Shown here one piece after another: positions 14,286 to 19,814 of a DNA stretch of 19,814 nucleotides. Source of the stretch: JAVBNF01 sp031551725. Lineage in GTDB: Bacteria > Bacteroidota > Bacteroidia > Bacteroidales > P3. The notes under the pieces are model-generated. The model ran no database searches, was not told the DNA's origin, and was given only the letters and a program-made list of their open reading frames with translations. The position numbers and the translations under genes were made by a program. The stretch spans positions 1-19,814 of the forward strand of contig JAVBNF010000032.1 of the NCBI GenBank assembly GCA_031551725.1, read 5' to 3'. Within the stretch, counting starts at the first letter, position 1. Every line of letters begins with the position of its first letter.

Positions 14286-15158
14286 ATGAAAAAAATAGTA
14301 TCTATATTTATCATCTGCTGCAGCATGACTATGGCGGCGCAACAAAATAACCCTCATGAATTTTTAATAGGAGGGGGCTTCGGGCTCTCGTCGTTAAAAT
14401 ACGCCAACAGCGAAGCCTGTTTGGGAGGAAGCGTGGATCTGGGGTATGCCTACAATTTTAACAAACACATCGCACTTTCTTCAGGAATTTCTTTCGATCT
14501 TCTCTCAACAAAAACTAAAAACAACAGTTTGACCACGCAAGAGCTTATTCATATTCCGGCGTATGCTGTTTTTGGTGATGATCGTTTTGACTACAATGCC
14601 GATATAAAAGGATTTGTGGAAACGCAAAAAGTTCAATATTTGAGTATTCCTTTAATGATAAGATACCAAACAAAACTTAAATCAATCGGTACACTTTACG
14701 GCATGGGAGGCCTTAAATTCGGTATTCCGGTGAACGCGGAATTTGATCAAAAAATTGATCAATACACAACAACCGGATATAGCTATCTTACCCGTCAAAC
14801 ACATAAAAATGAAGAGGAATACGGATATTCAACCTATAATGATCAGGAAACAAAAGGCAGTTTGGACTTGGGATTTAACATTGCGATCGCACTGGAAGCC
14901 GGATATGCGTGGAATTTAGGTGATGATTGCAAACTTTATACCGGCGTTTATATGGACTATGGGTTGAATAACATCGCTCCTGATAAGAAAGCAGAAATCA
15001 TTACATACAATCCGGAACAAATAACAACTCCTGAAATGAACTCAATAACAACATCGGTGGATAAAATAAACACCATGTCGTTTGGAGTAATGATAAGATT
15101 GAGCATTAATCTAAGTTTGAAATCATCAACCAAAATGTTAAAATTTAAGAAGATGTAA
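14286..15158 (+). CDS. Outer-membrane beta-barrel protein
   Basis: A 290-aa protein with signal peptide MKKIVSIFIICCSMTMAAQ. The rest alternates polar and hydrophobic residues in strands: EFLIGGGFGLSSLKY, GGSVDLGYAYNF, IALSSGISFDL, YLSIPLMIRYQTK, TLYGMGGLKFGIPV, ALEAGYAWNL, LYTGVYMDYGLNN and TMSFGVMIRLSI near the end. This is the pattern of small 8-strand outer-membrane barrels of the PorT/OmpA-like group in Bacteroidota. No OmpA peptidoglycan-binding domain follows. The last residues (SSTKMLKFKKM) after the final strand are basic and unusual for a barrel, where an aromatic end is common. It lies about 90 bp behind the adhesin gene with no promoter of its own that I can see, so read-through from 10128 is likely. 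It could help anchor or export the adhesin; that is inference. Confidence 0.85.
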   Translation: MKKIVSIFIICCSMTMAAQQNNPHEFLIGGGFGLSSLKYANSEACLGGSVDLGYAYNFNKHIALSSGISFDLLSTKTKNNSLTTQELIHIPAYAVFGDDRFDYNADIKGFVETQKVQYLSIPLMIRYQTKLKSIGTLYGMGGLKFGIPVNAEFDQKIDQYTTTGYSYLTRQTHKNEEEYGYSTYNDQETKGSLDLGFNIAIALEAGYAWNLGDDCKLYTGVYMDYGLNNIAPDKKAEIITYNPEQITTPEMNSITTSVDKINTMSFGVMIRLSINLSLKSSTKMLKFKKM

Positions 15159-15186
15159 GTTGCATTTTTACAAATTAGCATATTCA

Positions 15187-15236
15187 CCCGTAGATTTCTC
15201 AAGTTAAACGTCAGCAAAGCTAACGGAATCTGCGGG
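15187..15236. repeat. REP-like cruciform element behind the barrel gene
   Basis: Outer stem CCCGTAGATT (15187-15196) pairs with AATCTGCGGG (15227-15236), with one G-T pair. An inner hairpin, CGTCAGC-AAA-GCTAACG, has one mismatch. The inner part resembles the CGTCAGCGAAGCTGAC units at 19591 and 19760. It may act as terminator or mRNA 3' protection for 14286-15158. Confidence 0.75.
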
Positions 15237-15278
15237 GGATATCTTTTTGTATATTTGCATAAAAAATAGGATTTGCGA

Positions 15279-15310
15279 TTTGTAACTGTCGTAGAAAACA
15301 ATTAATTTTG
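15279..15310 (+). promoter_or_regulatory. -33/-7 promoter of the AraC-type regulator
   Basis: TTTG (15279-15282), a 20-bp spacer, TAATTTTG (15303-15310), an exact consensus match. The transcript would start near 15317, about 19 nt before the ATG. Another TATATTTG at 15250-15257 lacks a partner at -33. Confidence 0.82.
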
Positions 15311-15335
15311 CAATATAATTTAAAAAACAGGGTAT

Positions 15336-16538
15336 ATGGAAACCGCTCTTAAAATGCTTATGCCGGCATCTTGCACGGTTTTTTTCGGAGGAGCACTTTT
15401 ACTTTTCTTACGCGGAGAAGGCAGCCGTTTGCGAAAAATCCTGGCGTGGGTAATGCTTGTATGGGGAATTATTATTTCTCTCAGGCTTTTATCCATTTTT
15501 ACAGTTGATCATCCGCTTCTTTCCGAAAAAGATATATTGTCGCCGCTTTCACCTTTTCTTGGAACATGTGCATTGGGGATGCTTTGCCCTTATGTCCTTG
15601 AACTTGTTAAGCCTGGATGGATTAATTTTCGAAGATGGCTGATAATCGCATCTCCCTATTTGCTTGTATTTACGATTTATTTCGGGATGTTTTTTTTCTC
15701 AAAAACCCCTGTTATCAAATTAAATAGTCTATCGGATATTTTTGTAAATATCGGTTATTTCAACGTTTGGTTTCGTTTTGTTCCATTATTTCTTATGATT
15801 GGCTACCTGATTTTGTTGGGTAGAATTATATTGAAAACGAAACAGCAGTACGAAAAATGGTGCGTCGATAATTATGCCGACACTGAAGCAATGGATCTAT
15901 CGTGGTTAAGTGCCTTTTTTGTTTGTATGGTTTTGATTTCCATCTCGTTTTGTCTTGTTTTTGTGACAGGTGAATTGCTCAATTTCTTTGTACATCGGAT
16001 TATCATTGATCTTTCTTTTTGTTTTTTTCTTTATAAAACCTTATTTCATCAGAATCCGTATCCGGAAGGTTTTTTTAAGAACACATTCGATATTGAACTT
16101 GCTGAAAAAGAGAGTGTTTATTGCCAAAAAGAAAGTCTGTGTTTAGAAACACAAGAAGCAAATGCCGCATTTCATGAAAAACTTGAAGTATACGTTGCTA
16201 CGATTGAAACCTGGATGGTAGAGCAGAAACCTCATCGGAGAAAAAATCTGAAGTTGATGGATGTTAATGAAATTCTCCCTTTAAATAGAAGCTATATTTC
16301 GCGTGTATTTAATGATGGTTTTGGCGAGTCTTTTAGTCAGGTTGTTCAGCGGTATCGCATCAAAGAAGCTCAACAACTGATGATTGTAAATCCAAAAATG
16401 ACCCTGAACGAAATTTCTGATCTTTGTGGATTTTCATCGCCAACATCATTTAACCGTACTTTTTCAAAAATAATGGGGCTTGCACCCGGCGAATATCGTA
16501 AAAAAAAGTCAAAAAACCGCTCGTTAGAAGAAGTTTAA
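15336..16538 (+). CDS. Membrane-anchored AraC-family transcription regulator
   Basis: A 400-aa protein. The N-terminal ~235 residues contain about seven hydrophobic segments (near 8-25, 36-54, 74-92, 101-121, 146-165, 191-212 and 217-234). A linker with coiled-coil-like acidic and basic residues follows (about 250-300). The C-terminal ~90 residues are the double helix-turn-helix of AraC regulators: LMDVNEILPLNRSYISRVF and TLNEISDLCGFSSPTSFNRTF followed by GLAPGEYRKK. This layout is common in Bacteroidales, where the membrane part is thought to sense a signal and the DNA-binding part acts from the membrane. It has its own consensus promoter and sits next to the adhesin-barrel unit in the same direction, so it is a candidate regulator of that unit, but no direct evidence links them. 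Confidence 0.92.
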   Translation: METALKMLMPASCTVFFGGALLLFLRGEGSRLRKILAWVMLVWGIIISLRLLSIFTVDHPLLSEKDILSPLSPFLGTCALGMLCPYVLELVKPGWINFRRWLIIASPYLLVFTIYFGMFFFSKTPVIKLNSLSDIFVNIGYFNVWFRFVPLFLMIGYLILLGRIILKTKQQYEKWCVDNYADTEAMDLSWLSAFFVCMVLISISFCLVFVTGELLNFFVHRIIIDLSFCFFLYKTLFHQNPYPEGFFKNTFDIELAEKESVYCQKESLCLETQEANAAFHEKLEVYVATIETWMVEQKPHRRKNLKLMDVNEILPLNRSYISRVFNDGFGESFSQVVQRYRIKEAQQLMIVNPKMTLNEISDLCGFSSPTSFNRTFSKIMGLAPGEYRKKKSKNRSLEEV

Positions 16539-16599
16539 ATATGCACAACATCTTCGAATACGGGTTTTGAGATGTGAAAAAAAAAATTAACGATTAAAT

Positions 16600-16630
16600 T
16601 TTGTTATCTTAATGTATTTTCGTACCTTTG
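16600..16630 (+). promoter_or_regulatory. -33/-7 promoter of tRNA-Ser
   Basis: TTTG (16600-16603), a 19-bp spacer, TACCTTTG (16623-16630). The -7 element ends 26 bp before the mature tRNA. Confidence 0.85.
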
Positions 16631-16656
16631 CAATCCAATTTCCGGAAATAAAGTCT

Positions 16657-16743
16657 GGAAAGGTGGGTGAGTGGCTTAAACCAACAGTTTGCTAAACTGT
16701 CGTAGGAGCAATCCTACCGGGGGTTCGAATCCCCCCCTTTCCG
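16657..16743 (+). tRNA. tRNA-Ser, anticodon GCU
   Basis: An 87-nt class II tRNA. The acceptor stem is GGAAAGG with CCTTTCC plus discriminator G. The anticodon arm is ACAGT-TTGCTAA-ACTGT with anticodon GCT at 16691-16693 (reads AGC and AGU). The long variable arm GTAGGA-GCAA-TCCTAC is typical of serine tRNAs. The T arm GGGGG-TTCGAAT-CCCCC is present. CCA is not encoded. Confidence 0.97.
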
Positions 16744-16762
16744 CAAGGAATAAGGTGTTTCT

Positions 16763-16799
16763 AAAAGGTCTTTAAGATTTTCTTGAAGACCTTTTTTTG
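16763..16799 (+). terminator. Intrinsic terminator behind tRNA-Ser
   Basis: AAAAGGTCTT (16763-16772) pairs with AAGACCTTTT (16786-16795), followed by TTTGT: a 10-bp stem with a 13-nt loop. Confidence 0.88.
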
Positions 16800-16827
16800 T
16801 AAAAGTCGGTGCTTTTTCGTACTTTTA
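16796..16827 (+). promoter_or_regulatory. Possible promoter of the ion channel gene
   Basis: TTTG (16796-16799), a 20-bp spacer, TACTTTTA (16820-16827). The last base of the -7 element deviates. The -33 element overlaps the T-run of the tRNA terminator. It supports the start at 16861 rather than the open frame from 16783. Confidence 0.55.
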
Positions 16828-16860
16828 CAGCCAAATGTTATCCAGCTTATACTTTTAAAT

Positions 16861-17673
16861 ATGTATGCGAAAATAAAAAAAGAGGTTTTTAATTTGCTTG
16901 ATCCCGTAGAAGGCGGAACTGTTTGGGATAAAGTGATAAACAGTTTTATTGTAACGCTGATTCTACTGAATGTGTTGGCCGTTATCTTTGAAACAGTAGG
17001 TAGCATCTATACTGCCCACGCCGGCCTTTTTAGAACATTCGAATTATTTTCGGTTATTGTTTTCTCAATCGAATATCTTTTGCGGATTTGGGTTTGCACC
17101 GAAAAAGAAGCATACAAACATCCGCTTTTCGGACGGTTAAGATATATTTTTTCGTTTGAGTCGTTAATAGATTTGCTTGCTATTGTTCCTTTCTATCTGC
17201 CTCTTGTCGTTCGTTACGATTTGCGTTTTATCCGGATTTTACGCTTAATCCGTTTCCTGCGTTTTTTCAAATTAGGGCGCTATCTGAATGCAACACGCCT
17301 TATTCACAAGGTGTTTCAAATGAAAAAAGCAGAACTGATTCTATGTTTTGTTGTGAATGTTTCGTTGATTGTAGTTGCATCCAGTTTACTTTATTTTGCA
17401 GAACACGACGTGCAACCCGATAAATTTCCGAGCATTCCCGAATCCATGTGGATGACCATCGTAACCCTTACGACCGTTGGCTTTGGCGATGTATATCCAA
17501 TTACATTCGTTGGGAAATTTCTAACCGGCTGTATCGCATTATTAGGTGTTGTGATGTTTGCTTTGCCTGCCGGTATTTTAGCTTCTGGATTTTCTGAAAT
17601 ATTCCATCGTATGAAAATCGAAGGCGATTGCTGTCCGCATTGCGGAAAGCCGATCGAAGAAGAAAAGGAGTGA
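16861..17673 (+). CDS. Voltage-gated-type potassium channel (six-helix ion transporter)
   Basis: A 270-aa inner-membrane protein with the complete S1-S6 plan. S1 is about 29-50, S2 about 58-78, S3 about 98-117. S4 (121-140) carries Arg at every third position (122, 125, 128, 131, 134), the voltage sensor. S5 is about 158-181. The selectivity filter TTVGFGD (204-210) is the potassium type. S6 is about 219-246 with a PAG hinge. The C-terminal tail is only about 20 residues and ends in GDCCPHCGKPIEEEKE, where CPHC could bind a metal. The start at 16861 is preferred because the longer frame begins inside the tRNA terminator. It stands alone between the tRNA and the convergent CPBP gene. It likely lets potassium move with changes in membrane potential. 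Confidence 0.93.
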   Translation: MYAKIKKEVFNLLDPVEGGTVWDKVINSFIVTLILLNVLAVIFETVGSIYTAHAGLFRTFELFSVIVFSIEYLLRIWVCTEKEAYKHPLFGRLRYIFSFESLIDLLAIVPFYLPLVVRYDLRFIRILRLIRFLRFFKLGRYLNATRLIHKVFQMKKAELILCFVVNVSLIVVASSLLYFAEHDVQPDKFPSIPESMWMTIVTLTTVGFGDVYPITFVGKFLTGCIALLGVVMFALPAGILASGFSEIFHRMKIEGDCCPHCGKPIEEEKE

Positions 17674-17688
17674 GCCTTCCATTTATTG

Positions 17689-17708
17689 CCGTCTGCTTCA
17701 GCAGACGG
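17689..17708. terminator. Hairpin between convergent genes, weak terminator
   Basis: CCGTCTGC (17689-17696), loop TTCA, GCAGACGG (17701-17708): a perfect 8-bp stem between the stops at 17673 and 17731. There is no T-run on either strand, so intrinsic termination is uncertain; it may only protect 3' ends. Confidence 0.55.
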
Positions 17709-17730
17709 ATAAGGGAATCTGCAAGAAAAT

Positions 17731-18351
17731 CTACAAAATCGGAAAAAGAATAAACACCGTTAAATCCCACACAGCGTGAAAAATAAGCAGAGGGACGATT
17801 TTTTTCGGTTGAAGATACGCATACATCAAGCCCCATGCGAGCCCGCAAACCAAGGCGGCCATAAACAGCATGAAGTTGAACGACCAGATATGTACAAATG
17901 TATAAATGGCCGTTGTGATTAAAAAGCCTTGAAACGTGCCATAGTTTTCTATCAAGTTTTTTTGCACAAAGCCTTGCCAGAAAAAGACTTCCGCCGGACC
18001 GATAATCAACAATAAAGCCAATCCAATCAACACCGGATTGTTACCGTCGCGCAAGCCGTAGATAGAATTTACTTGAGGTTTTGCAAAATCAAACAAGATT
18101 GCTGAAAAATAATCACCCAAATAGAAAACAAACCACAGTAAAATTGCGGCACCCAAGCCAATCAAAATACTTTTGAAATCGAATTGAAATTGTTTTTTCC
18201 AATCGTTTCCAAGGGTAAAACTCATCGTTGAGAGAATGCACGCAGAAATGGTCATCACAATCCAGAAATTGAGATGAGGCGCCGTCCACGGCGAGAACAT
18301 CACAAACCACAAAATTGCGGCGACAAGAATGGGAATTAGCGTTTTTTTCAT
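17731..18351 (-). CDS. CPBP-family intramembrane protease homologue with altered first motif
   Basis: A 206-aa membrane protein of the CPBP (CAAX protease / bacteriocin-processing) family, with about six to seven hydrophobic helices. The three family motifs can be placed. Motif 1 is EVFFWQ (121-126) where EExxxR is expected, so the first Glu is kept but the second is Val and the Arg is Gln. Motif 2 is FVHIW (His154). Motif 3 is FHAVWDL (His192, Asp196, where Asn or Asp is usual). The catalytic Glu and both His remain, so activity is possible but unproven. The start at 18351 overlaps the menA stop by one base (TAATG), showing translational coupling. An alternative non-ATG start at 18360 is less likely. 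The substrate is unknown. Confidence 0.85.
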   Translation of the reverse strand: MKKTLIPILVAAILWFVMFSPWTAPHLNFWIVMTISACILSTMSFTLGNDWKKQFQFDFKSILIGLGAAILLWFVFYLGDYFSAILFDFAKPQVNSIYGLRDGNNPVLIGLALLLIIGPAEVFFWQGFVQKNLIENYGTFQGFLITTAIYTFVHIWSFNFMLFMAALVCGLAWGLMYAYLQPKKIVPLLIFHAVWDLTVFILFPIL

Positions 18352-19256
18352 TACAACCAAGCAGAAATTAAGAGCGAAACGATAAAAGTTAAACTGAAAG
18401 CCATGTGCAGTTGCGCGGTTTGTACATCCAAATTGGTAATGGGAGTGAGGTTTGTTTCAGAAGCGCTACCCATTGCTTTTACGTTTTTCAGCGCAAGCGG
18501 AAGCGTAATTAACGGAAGCAAACATACCCAACTCAACATTCCAAATACAACCAGGCACACTAACGCAACATAACCAATTAGCATTTGAATTTGGTAGTTG
18601 CGGATATTGCCTTTCAACGAAAACTGCATGGTGAACGTTGTGATATTAGCGCGTTTGTCGGAGATATTGTCGCGTGTATTGTTTGCGTATAACACGCCTG
18701 TTGTAAGGAATACAAATGGCAAACTGATTAAAAATGAATTCCAGTCGATGGAAGATGTCATCACGTAGTACGTCCCCATCGTAATGGAAGGTCCGTAAAC
18801 AATGAAAATCAGGAACTCACCGAGTGCGTGCGATTTGAATTGAAAATACAAAAGACAGGAAATAATTCCGATGGCGCCGAAAATTAAAATTGGAAATCCG
18901 GTGCGTGTCCAGAGGAAAAGGCCGAGCAAACAGCCGATAAAAAGGAAGCCCAAACCCAATTGGAACATCGTTTTGGGTGTGAATGTTTGATTTACGATTA
19001 ATTGTTGTCCGAACGTATCTTGGCGGTCTACACCGCTTTTATAGTCGAAATAATCGCTGATAACGTTTCCACTTGCGTGAAAAATCACAGCGCCGAAAAT
19101 GGCCAATACACCATTGAGCCAATCAACAGGCATATCTTTTTGCATGAAAACGGAGAAAACGTAGACAAATGTAATCAATGCAGGCATGCTCGACACGGGA
19201 AACGACCACGGACGTACCGCGAAAATCCAATCTTTGAAAGTGCGTTTAGAATTCAT
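18351..19256 (-). CDS. menA: 1,4-dihydroxy-2-naphthoate polyprenyltransferase (MenA)
   Basis: A 301-aa UbiA-superfamily membrane enzyme that attaches a polyprenyl chain to 1,4-dihydroxy-2-naphthoate, giving demethylmenaquinone. The two Asp-rich motifs are visible: GNVISDYFDYKSGVD (63-77; Asn64, Asp68, Asp71, Asp77) and NNTRDNISDKRAN (192-204; Asp196 and Asp200). They bind the magnesium-diphosphate of the donor. About eight to nine hydrophobic helices fill the rest. The opening FKDWIFAVRPWSFPVSSMP is typical of MenA. It is transcribed from its own promoter at 19277-19307 and is coupled to the CPBP gene by a TAATG overlap. No other men genes are in the window. Confidence 0.93.
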   Translation of the reverse strand: MNSKRTFKDWIFAVRPWSFPVSSMPALITFVYVFSVFMQKDMPVDWLNGVLAIFGAVIFHASGNVISDYFDYKSGVDRQDTFGQQLIVNQTFTPKTMFQLGLGFLFIGCLLGLFLWTRTGFPILIFGAIGIISCLLYFQFKSHALGEFLIFIVYGPSITMGTYYVMTSSIDWNSFLISLPFVFLTTGVLYANNTRDNISDKRANITTFTMQFSLKGNIRNYQIQMLIGYVALVCLVVFGMLSWVCLLPLITLPLALKNVKAMGSASETNLTPITNLDVQTAQLHMAFSLTFIVSLLISAWL

Positions 19257-19276
19257 TGTTTTTTATTTTAAGAAAA

Positions 19277-19307
19277 CAAAATTAATGTTTTTTTCTGAAA
19301 GAGGCAA
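19277..19307 (-). promoter_or_regulatory. -33/-7 promoter of menA
   Basis: Minus strand: TTG (19307-19305), a 20-bp spacer, TAATTTTG (19284-19277). The transcript would start near 19271, about 15 nt before the ATG at 19256. Confidence 0.75.
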
Positions 19308-19339
19308 TTTTTATTTTTGAAAAATATTTTGTGAGAATT

Positions 19340-19377
19340 ACGCAGTGACACTGCGTGTATTTTCGCCTGTGGCGAAA
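19340..19377. repeat. Two adjacent short hairpins
   Basis: ACGCAGTG-A-CACTGCGT (19340-19356) and TTTCGCC-TGT-GGCGAAA (19361-19377), both with perfect stems. They lie upstream of menA, reading away from it, at the left edge of the repeat mosaic. Confidence 0.75.
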
Positions 19378-19589
19378 GGGCATCGCAGATTTACAGCAGA
19401 TGACGCAGATTACGCAGATGATTTTTGTTTCTTGCCTTTTTTGGGGATAAATTTCTGTTAAGCTGATTAATGATATTTTGAAAACTCCCTATGAAGAGAA
19501 TACGAAGTAATGGGTTTGTTATTTTTCTGTGGAAATACTCTTATATAACATCTGGTAAATCTGCGTCATCCGCACAAATCCGCGATAAA

Positions 19590-19645
19590 CCGTCAGCGAA
19601 GCTGACAATACGCGTAGCGTCACCGCGCAATAAAAAGATAAACCA
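19590..19645 (+). repeat. 56-bp direct repeat, copy A
   Basis: Begins CCGTCAGCGAAGCTGAC (a hairpin with 6-bp stem and GAA loop) and ends AATAAAAAGATAAACCA. About 51 of 56 bases match copy B at 19759-19814; the period is 169 bp. Confidence 0.85.
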
Positions 19646-19758
19646 CAGAGAACACAAAGGGCACAGAGATATAAAAAATCTGCGAAAATCAGCGTCATCT
19701 GCGAAAATTCGCGATGAACCGAGCCGCAGGCGAGCTCATGAGCCGATAGGCGAATAAC

Positions 19759-19814
19759 CCGTCAGCGAAGTTGACAATACGCGCCGCGTTACCGCGGAAT
19801 AAAAAGATAAACCA
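19759..19814 (+). repeat. 56-bp direct repeat, copy B (reaches window edge)
   Basis: Begins CCGTCAGCGAAGTTGAC and ends AATAAAAAGATAAACCA at the last base of the window, so the array probably continues to the right. Confidence 0.85.

Larger units (their letters stand above)
19308..19814. other. Non-coding mosaic of hairpins and GCAGAT-type repeats
   Basis: No credible gene. The region contains several GCAGAT words near 19385-19420, the phrase AACCACAGAGAACACAAAG, CTGCG/TCAGCG-type words near 19560 and 19690, and two copies of a 56-bp unit. An open frame on the plus strand (19491-19757) translates to NHREHKGHRD-like text, the usual translation of this non-coding repeat. Such arrays are frequent between genes in Bacteroidota (family knowledge). 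Confidence 0.8.

Noticed and set aside
16783..16860. Longer N-terminus for the ion channel
   Set aside because: It begins inside the tRNA terminator, is rich in Phe and Cys unlike the family, and the promoter and ATG at 16861 fit better.
16657..16860. Integration site at the tRNA-Ser 3' end
   Set aside because: No integrase gene and no repeated copy of the tRNA 3' end are visible in the window.
19491..19757. 88-codon plus-strand open frame with NHREHKGHRD-like text
   Set aside because: It is the translation of the non-coding repeat mosaic. It has no start context and no domain, and similar spurious proteins are known from this repeat type.

Overview
The window comes from a low-GC member of the Bacteroidota, probably Bacteroidales-like. 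Several independent signs agree. Promoters match the Bacteroidota -33/-7 consensus (TTTG, 19-20 bp, TAnnTTTG) at several transcription units. Two secreted proteins carry type IX secretion (T9SS) sorting domains, the 1355-aa one clear and the 305-aa one degenerate. Lipoproteins, a GLUG-repeat surface protein, a membrane-anchored AraC regulator and mnmD/menA genes typical of the phylum are also present. Start codons follow A-rich leaders, not Shine-Dalgarno sequences.

Layout. 1-91: C-terminal end of an IS3-family transposase entering from the left. 164-2790 (minus): a three-gene operon of exported proteins, namely a small Gly/Thr-rich protein, a T9SS-type secreted protein and a subtilisin-like S8 protease, the last two sharing an ATGA overlap. 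2791-3324: regulatory and repeat DNA containing an array of related operator-like elements that runs into the promoter of an AAA_14/DUF4143 ATPase (3325-4626). 4658-7756 (plus): a tightly packed run of polysaccharide deacetylase, lipoprotein, alpha/beta esterase and the tRNA-modifying enzyme MnmD, closed by a terminator. 7799-8323 (minus): a small lipoprotein with a strong promoter.

8324-15158 is the most interesting part. A transcription unit has been duplicated in tandem. Both copies carry the same hairpin, the same 44-bp block next to the -7 element, related signal peptides and the same 3' hairpin element. The second copy encodes a 1355-aa T9SS surface protein (GLUG repeats, two cadherin-like domains, seven InlB-B-type repeats, sorting domain). 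The first copy is a 199-aa remnant whose last residues are read from what used to be the 3' untranslated region. An outer-membrane beta-barrel gene follows directly, and a membrane-spanning AraC-type regulator (15336-16538) comes next. I infer a surface adhesin module, but no sequence evidence ties the regulator to the adhesin.

16657-19256: tRNA-Ser(GCU), a voltage-gated-type potassium channel, and a minus-strand pair of menA and a CPBP membrane protease homologue with an altered first motif. 19257-19814: non-coding mosaic of short hairpins and direct repeats of the kind that recurs between genes in Bacteroidota genomes.

No CRISPR array, prophage, toxin-antitoxin pair or recognisable defence system is visible.
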